Below are positions 41,210 to 45,452 of a stretch of 45,452 bases of DNA, piece by piece (the stretch's first letter is position 1; the number at the start of each line of letters is the position of its first letter). Source of the DNA: Oscillospiraceae bacterium (GTDB lineage: Bacteria > Bacillota > Clostridia > Oscillospirales > Ruminococcaceae). The translations under genes and the position numbers were made by a program. Location of the stretch: contig SVMZ01000026.1 of assembly GCA_015067185.1 (NCBI GenBank), forward strand, positions 1-45,452, given 5' to 3'. Below the pieces are notes generated by a model. That model did no database searches. It saw nothing but the letters and a program-made list of their open reading frames with translations, and was not told the DNA's origin.

Positions 41210-42517
41210 TCACCTGTTTCCCATAAATGTTAAATCGTAATTGCCGGAAGTGAAGCGGTCATCTTCCACAATACGCAGCTGCTCTTCGATATTTGTCGGG
41301 ATACCGTCAATTACCAGCTCGCACAAAGAGGCCCGTATCTTGCGTAAAGTCTCTTCACGGGTTTTGGCAAACACGATCAGCTTGCCAAGCAAAGAATCAT
41401 AATAAGGCGATACGGTTGCTCCCGCAATCAGGCAGGTGTCGAAGCGAACCGAAGGACCGCCGGGAACGTGAAGCATTTTCAGCGTTCCGCAGCTTCCCGC
41501 ATTGATGCGGCATTCAATAGCGGAACCGGTCATGCGGATATCTTTTTGGGTGAAATTTAGCGGAATTCCTGCTGCGATTCTGATCTGCCATTTTACAAGG
41601 TCTATGCCTGTCAGCATTTCGGTTACACAATGCTCCACCTGCAGGCGGACATTCATTTCCATAAACCAGAAGTTGCCGTTATTGTCGAGCAAAAACTCTA
41701 ATGTGCCGGCACCGACATAGCCAATCTTTTTTACGGCATCCACCGCAAGTTCAATAATTTTCCGGCGTTGGGTATCATTGACGGCGGGAGAAGGGGTTTC
41801 CTCCAGCAGTTTTTGATTTCTTCTCTGCAGGGAACAGTCACGATCACCGAGACATACGGTGTTCCCGTGTTCGTCGGAAAGAATTTGAAGTTCGACGTGT
41901 CTTGCGGGGAAAATATATTTTTCAAGATATACATTACCATCCCCAAAAGCACTGGCAGCTTCGTTTGTTGCCTGTAGATAATTATCCTCCAATTCGTCCG
42001 GTGAGTGTATCAGACGGATACCGCGACCGCCGCCGCCGGCACAGGCTTTGAGCATAAGCGGATAACCAATTCTGTCGGCGGCCCGTTTAGCTTCTTCTGC
42101 AGACATGACAGCTTTGGTACCGGGGATGACCGAAAGTCCTGTGCTGCGTATAAGTTCTTTCAAAACGGCCTTATCACTCAGACGATCCATGCTTTCGGGG
42201 TCGGGGCCGATAAATACTAATCCATTCTTTCTGCAAAGCCGTGCAAAATGAGCATTTTCGGAAAGAAATCCGTAACCGGGATGGATCGCCTGAGCACCGG
42301 CTAAGATAGCGGTGCTGATGATTTGATTTTCTTGCAGATAGCTTTCGGAGGCTTCGGGACCACCGATGCAGTAACTTTGATCGGCAAGGGCCACGTGCAG
42401 GGCATTTTTATCCGCTTCGGAATAGACAGCTACCGTGGCCACACCCATTTCCTTACATGCCCGGATAATACGGACGGCGATCTCGCCGCGGTTGGCGATC
42501 AGTATTTTTGAAAACAT
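41210..42517 (-). CDS. accC: Biotin carboxylase
   Basis: A 435-residue ATP-grasp biotin carboxylase. MFSKILIANRGEIAVRIIRACKEMG opens it; HPGYGFLSENAHFA, the glycine-rich ATP loop KACAGGGGRGIR, EKYIFPARHVELQILSD and FMEMNVRLQVEHCVTE follow. It carboxylates the biotin on AccB with bicarbonate and ATP. Length and motif order are normal. It starts three bases after the fabZ stop. Confidence 0.97.
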   Translation of the reverse strand: MFSKILIANRGEIAVRIIRACKEMGVATVAVYSEADKNALHVALADQSYCIGGPEASESYLQENQIISTAILAGAQAIHPGYGFLSENAHFARLCRKNGLVFIGPDPESMDRLSDKAVLKELIRSTGLSVIPGTKAVMSAEEAKRAADRIGYPLMLKACAGGGGRGIRLIHSPDELEDNYLQATNEAASAFGDGNVYLEKYIFPARHVELQILSDEHGNTVCLGDRDCSLQRRNQKLLEETPSPAVNDTQRRKIIELAVDAVKKIGYVGAGTLEFLLDNNGNFWFMEMNVRLQVEHCVTEMLTGIDLVKWQIRIAAGIPLNFTQKDIRMTGSAIECRINAGSCGTLKMLHVPGGPSVRFDTCLIAGATVSPYYDSLLGKLIVFAKTREETLRKIRASLCELVIDGIPTNIEEQLRIVEDDRFTSGNYDLTFMGNR

Positions 42518-42520
42518 AAT

Positions 42521-42937
42521 TTACGCTCCTGTAATTGCAAAAGAAAATTCGGCCGATACGCAGAGTCTGCCATCGACAGTGACCGTACCCTCCCCAAAAT
42601 AAAACGGATGCTTTGCTCTTTTGATGCGGCACTGTGTTTCAATCGTGTCGCCGGGTTTTACGGAAGAACGAAATTTGACATTGTTGAGACCGGTATAGAC
42701 CGGTATGTTTTCCGGGGTTATGACTTCCTTCATCAGCACACAGGCGGACTGGGCAAGAATTTCACAGAGGATAACCCCCGGTACGATGGGATTACCCGGG
42801 AAATGACCTTTTAAGAAAAATTCATCTCCGCGAACAGTATAGTGGCCAATGGCCGTGCCGTCCTTGTTTTCCGCATCATCCAGCAAAAGCATATTGTCTC
42901 TGTGAGGCAATAGGTTCATGAGTTCTTCTTTATTCAT
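42521..42937 (-). CDS. fabZ: 3-hydroxyacyl-ACP dehydratase FabZ
   Basis: A 138-residue hotdog dehydratase. LLPHRDNMLLLDD, then the catalytic His in GHFPGNPIVPGVILCEILAQSA together with the Glu of that helix, and the end VDGRLCVSAEFSFAI define the family. It removes water from 3-hydroxyacyl-ACP in elongation. The ATG at 42937, with AGAGGTAAG before it, is used; a longer in-frame reading into accB is not supported. Confidence 0.96.
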   Translation of the reverse strand: MNKEELMNLLPHRDNMLLLDDAENKDGTAIGHYTVRGDEFFLKGHFPGNPIVPGVILCEILAQSACVLMKEVITPENIPVYTGLNNVKFRSSVKPGDTIETQCRIKRAKHPFYFGEGTVTVDGRLCVSAEFSFAITGA

Positions 42938-42941
42938 GTTC

Positions 42942-43361
42942 TTACCTCTTGATTCGAAAAAGTTCTGTACCGTATTCCACAACCTGCCCATTAGTGACAC
43001 AGACTTCAGTAACGATGCCGTCTTCTTCGGCGGTGATTTCATTCATCAGTTTCATGGCTTCTACAATGCAAAGGGTCTGACCTCTTTTTACGGTATCGCC
43101 TGCAACGACATAAGGATCCGCATTTTCGGCCGGTGCTGCGTAGAATACACCTACAATGGGGGATGTAACAGAGAGGTAATCCCTGTTTTCGATGGCGGGA
43201 GCCGGGGAGGCCGATTCGGGAACAGAATATAAAATTTCATTTGACTGAATTGAAGCAGTGCGTTCCAGACGAACCTTGCTGTTGTCTTCCGTGATCTCAA
43301 GTCCGGTAAGTCCAAGTTCCTTCATCAGTTCAGCATATTTTCGGATATCAGTCTCTTTCAT
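42942..43361 (-). CDS. accB: Biotin carboxyl carrier protein
   Basis: A 139-residue BCCP. The N-terminal 55 residues are the AccC-binding region (MKETDIRKYAELMKELGLTGLEI), followed by a short Pro/Ala linker. The biotinyl domain ends in the attachment motif EAMKLMNEI with the biotinylated Lys. The start at 43361 has AAAGGT about ten bases before it; the fabF stop lies only four bases upstream. Confidence 0.96.
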   Translation of the reverse strand: MKETDIRKYAELMKELGLTGLEITEDNSKVRLERTASIQSNEILYSVPESASPAPAIENRDYLSVTSPIVGVFYAAPAENADPYVVAGDTVKRGQTLCIVEAMKLMNEITAEEDGIVTEVCVTNGQVVEYGTELFRIKR

Positions 43362-43365
43362 GGAA

Positions 43366-44604
43366 TTATACCTTTCTGAAAGCAAGACAAGCATTATGAC
43401 CGCCAAAGCCGAGTGAATTGGAGAGTGCCAGAGTGATGTCGGCGGTTACTGCGGTGTTCGGTACGCAGTTCAGATCACAAGCTTCATCCTGTTCATTCAA
43501 ATTGATGGTAGGTGGAATAATGCCTTCCTTCAAGGCGAAAAGACAAGAAAGGGCTTCGATGGCACCTGCAGCACCAAGCATATGACCGGTCATAGACTTG
43601 GTGGAACTGACATAAGCCTTTTTGGCATTGTTCTCGCCAAGGGCCTTTTTTATGGCAGCGGTTTCAATGACATCGTTCATGGGAGTGCCTGTGCCGTGTG
43701 CATTGATATATACCACATCGTTTTCGGAATATCCGGCTTCATTCATTGCGTCTATCATTGCCTGAGCGCCGCCGCGAGCATCGGGATGCGGTGCGGTAAT
43801 ATGATGGGCATCGCAGGTTGAACCGTAGCCGCAAACTTCGCCGTAGATTTTTGCTCCGCGGACTTTGGCATGTTCATATTCTTCCAGGATAAGTGCTACC
43901 GAGCCTTCGCCGATTACAAAGCCGCCTCTGCGCCGATCAAACGGAAGAGATGCCGCAGTGGGATCTTCCGATGTGGACAAGGCCTGCATATTGATAAAAC
44001 CGGCAATGGCGGAGGGAACAATGGCAGCCTCTGCACCGCCTGTGATTACAGCATCGGCATAGCCGTGACGGATGAGACGCATAGCCTCACCAATGGCATT
44101 GGAACCGGAGGCGCAAGCGGTTACGGCAGGCATTGCAGAGCCGCGGCAATCGTGCCGGATGGCGATCATGCCTGCTGCCATATTACCGATCATCATGGGT
44201 ACAAACAGAGGAGAAACCCGACGGGGACCTTTCTCCAGCAGTTTGGCGTGTTCGGTTTCAAAAGTGCCGATACCACCGATGCCCGTACCAAAGATAACGG
44301 CAAAGCGCTCAGGCGCCACAGTACCTTCCACACCGCTTTCTTCCACGGCCTGTTGTGCGGCAGCTACAGCGAACTGTGCGTAACGGTCGGTGCGGAGGAT
44401 ATCGTTTACTTCCAAATATTCTTTGGGGTCAAAGTTTTTGACCTCAGCTCCCATTTTGGCTTTGAATTTTTCTGTATCAAAAAGTGTGATAGGGGCAATG
44501 CCGTTTTTTCCGTTCTTCATGCTTTCCCAAGTTTGAAGGGGGGTATTTCCCAAAGGAGTAATTGCGCCAAGCCCGGTGACGACCACTCTTCTGTTTTCAC
44601 TCAT
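43366..44604 (-). CDS. fabF: 3-oxoacyl-ACP synthase II (FabF)
   Basis: A 412-residue condensing enzyme with the Cys-His-His triad: Cys 164 in VTACASGSNAIGEA, His in NAHGTGTPMND (about 304) and His in KSMTGHMLGAAG (about 340). It extends acyl-ACP with malonyl-ACP. AAGGAG lies before the ATG; 11 bases separate it from fabG. The FabH initiation enzyme is not in the window. Confidence 0.97.
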   Translation of the reverse strand: MSENRRVVVTGLGAITPLGNTPLQTWESMKNGKNGIAPITLFDTEKFKAKMGAEVKNFDPKEYLEVNDILRTDRYAQFAVAAAQQAVEESGVEGTVAPERFAVIFGTGIGGIGTFETEHAKLLEKGPRRVSPLFVPMMIGNMAAGMIAIRHDCRGSAMPAVTACASGSNAIGEAMRLIRHGYADAVITGGAEAAIVPSAIAGFINMQALSTSEDPTAASLPFDRRRGGFVIGEGSVALILEEYEHAKVRGAKIYGEVCGYGSTCDAHHITAPHPDARGGAQAMIDAMNEAGYSENDVVYINAHGTGTPMNDVIETAAIKKALGENNAKKAYVSSTKSMTGHMLGAAGAIEALSCLFALKEGIIPPTINLNEQDEACDLNCVPNTAVTADITLALSNSLGFGGHNACLAFRKV

Positions 44605-44615
44605 GTTTTTTCTCC

Positions 44616-45344
44616 TTACATAGCGATACCGCCGTCAACACGGAGGACCTCGCCGGTTATATATTTTGCCGTTGCGAGGTAGGCAACAGCATCTGCCACA
44701 TCTTCAGGATCGCCCATCCTTCCAAGGGGAATCATTTTGAGCAGAGGATTGTCTTTTTGATTGCCCGTCATATCGGTTGCAATAAAGCCGGGAGCAACGG
44801 CATTACAGCGGATCCCTTTCGGGGCCAGTTCTTTTGCCGCCGATTTGGTAAGACCGATCAGTCCTGCTTTGGATGCAGAATAATTGCATTGTCCCGCATT
44901 GCCGATCATACCCGCAACAGAGGTGATATTGATAATACAGCCTTCACGGGCGCGAATAAACAAGCCGGTCATGTGGCGAATCATATTGAATGCACCCTTG
45001 AGATTGGTATCCATGACCGAATCAAACTCTTCTTCCTTCATCATGGCGAGCAGACCGTCACGGGTAATCCCTGCATTGTTAATAAGTATTTGTGCCGTTC
45101 CGAAATCAGCCTTGATTTTTGCGACAGTCTCTTTAACGGCAGCGAAATCCGCAACATTACACTGATAGAAACGGGCATCTGCACCATATTCTCTCCTGCA
45201 TATGCTGCAAACATTTTCTGCAGCAGCGGTGTTTCCGGCATAAATAATGGCAATATTGGCACCCAATGACGCCAGCTTATATGCAATGGCTTCGCCGATT
45301 CCGCGGGAGCCGCCGGTTATGACAGAAGTTTTTCCCTTTAACAT
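44616..45344 (-). CDS. fabG: 3-oxoacyl-ACP reductase FabG
   Basis: A 242-residue short-chain dehydrogenase with GGSRGIGEAIA for NADPH, NNAGITRD, and the Ser-Tyr-Lys triad in ITSVAGMIGNAGQCNYSASKAG. The PGFIATDMT segment after it and the VDGGIAM end are standard. It reduces 3-oxoacyl-ACP. Its ATG lies inside the last codons of fabD. Confidence 0.97.
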   Translation of the reverse strand: MLKGKTSVITGGSRGIGEAIAYKLASLGANIAIIYAGNTAAAENVCSICRREYGADARFYQCNVADFAAVKETVAKIKADFGTAQILINNAGITRDGLLAMMKEEEFDSVMDTNLKGAFNMIRHMTGLFIRAREGCIINITSVAGMIGNAGQCNYSASKAGLIGLTKSAAKELAPKGIRCNAVAPGFIATDMTGNQKDNPLLKMIPLGRMGDPEDVADAVAYLATAKYITGEVLRVDGGIAM

Positions 45345-45452
45345 CCTTCTACCTCCGCAAGATATTCGGTGACAGTTACGGCTTTTGTATTTGCATCGAT
45401 TTTCTTTATCATGTTGGTAAGTGTTTTTCCGGGACCGATCTCGATGAAGGTG
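45338..45452 (-). CDS. fabD: Malonyl-CoA:ACP transacylase FabD, C-terminal end (partial)
   Basis: The last 37 or so residues, from TFIEIGPGKTLTNMIKKID to EVEGC, then TAA at 45340-45338. FxEIGPGxxLxxMIKKI is the conserved end of FabD. The stop overlaps the start of fabG by seven bases. The rest lies beyond the right edge, on the promoter side of the operon. Confidence 0.9.
   Translation of the reverse strand, partial: TFIEIGPGKTLTNMIKKIDANTKAVTVTEYLAEVEGC

Noticed and set aside
1..45452. CRISPR array, rRNA, riboswitch, T-box or toxin-antitoxin pair
   Set aside because: No regular repeat-spacer pattern, rRNA signature, T-box core or typical small gene pair was seen on either strand.

Overview
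The window reads as chromosome of an anaerobic, gut-type Clostridia (Firmicutes) genome. The signs are strong AGGAGG-type ribosome binding sites, near-consensus sigma-A promoters (TTGACA, 17 bp, TATAAT), a trimeric electron-bifurcating [FeFe] hydrogenase, RpiR/AraC/LytTR regulators, a clostridial-style fab-acc operon, and many carbohydrate-active enzymes without signal peptides. The species cannot be named from the sequence.

Left part (1-4.9 kb): the 3' part of a DUF4041/T5orf172-type protein, a leaderless polysaccharide lyase family 8 enzyme, a decayed stretch with an IS200-type transposase remnant and inverted repeats, and an SLC13/ArsB-like permease. At 4.9-9.2 kb on the minus strand lies the hydC-hydB-hydA operon, with its own promoter and terminator.

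Middle (9.3-34.9 kb): an accessory carbohydrate island. It begins with a GHL6/GH42-like glycosidase. Next comes an operon of a beta-helix protein, a DUF4838 protein interrupted by an in-frame TGA in a setting that resembles the prfB +1 frameshift site, and a UroD-like protein. An RpiR regulator with an OPA-type MFS transporter follows. A two-component system (soluble GHKL kinase plus LytTR regulator) and a heterodimeric ABC exporter interrupt the sugar genes. The island then continues with an XRE-HTH/ADP-ribosylglycohydrolase fusion, a GH28-like enzyme, tRNA-Arg(ACG), a GH43_24-like enzyme, a metallophosphoesterase fragment, a HAD phosphatase, a GH42-like beta-galactosidase, a divergent AraC regulator, and two tandem amidohydrolase-fold proteins. 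The genes together suggest uptake and intracellular breakdown of small, chemically decorated glycans (uronate-, galactose- or arabinogalactan-type), but no substrate can be proven from sequence.

Right part (35-45.45 kb, minus strand): a PAS/winged-helix regulator with a hotdog thioesterase, then the fatty-acid operon fabD-fabG-fabF-accB-fabZ-accC-accD-accA, with an acyl-CoA synthetase joined to its end by a 4-base overlap. fabD runs off the right edge.

Most worth a second look: the prfB-like shift site in the DUF4838 gene, the HTH-ARH fusion, the beta-helix/DUF4838/UroD operon, the tandem amidohydrolases whose first copy lacks metal ligands, and the shared dyad/direct repeat between the AraC gene and the GH42 gene.
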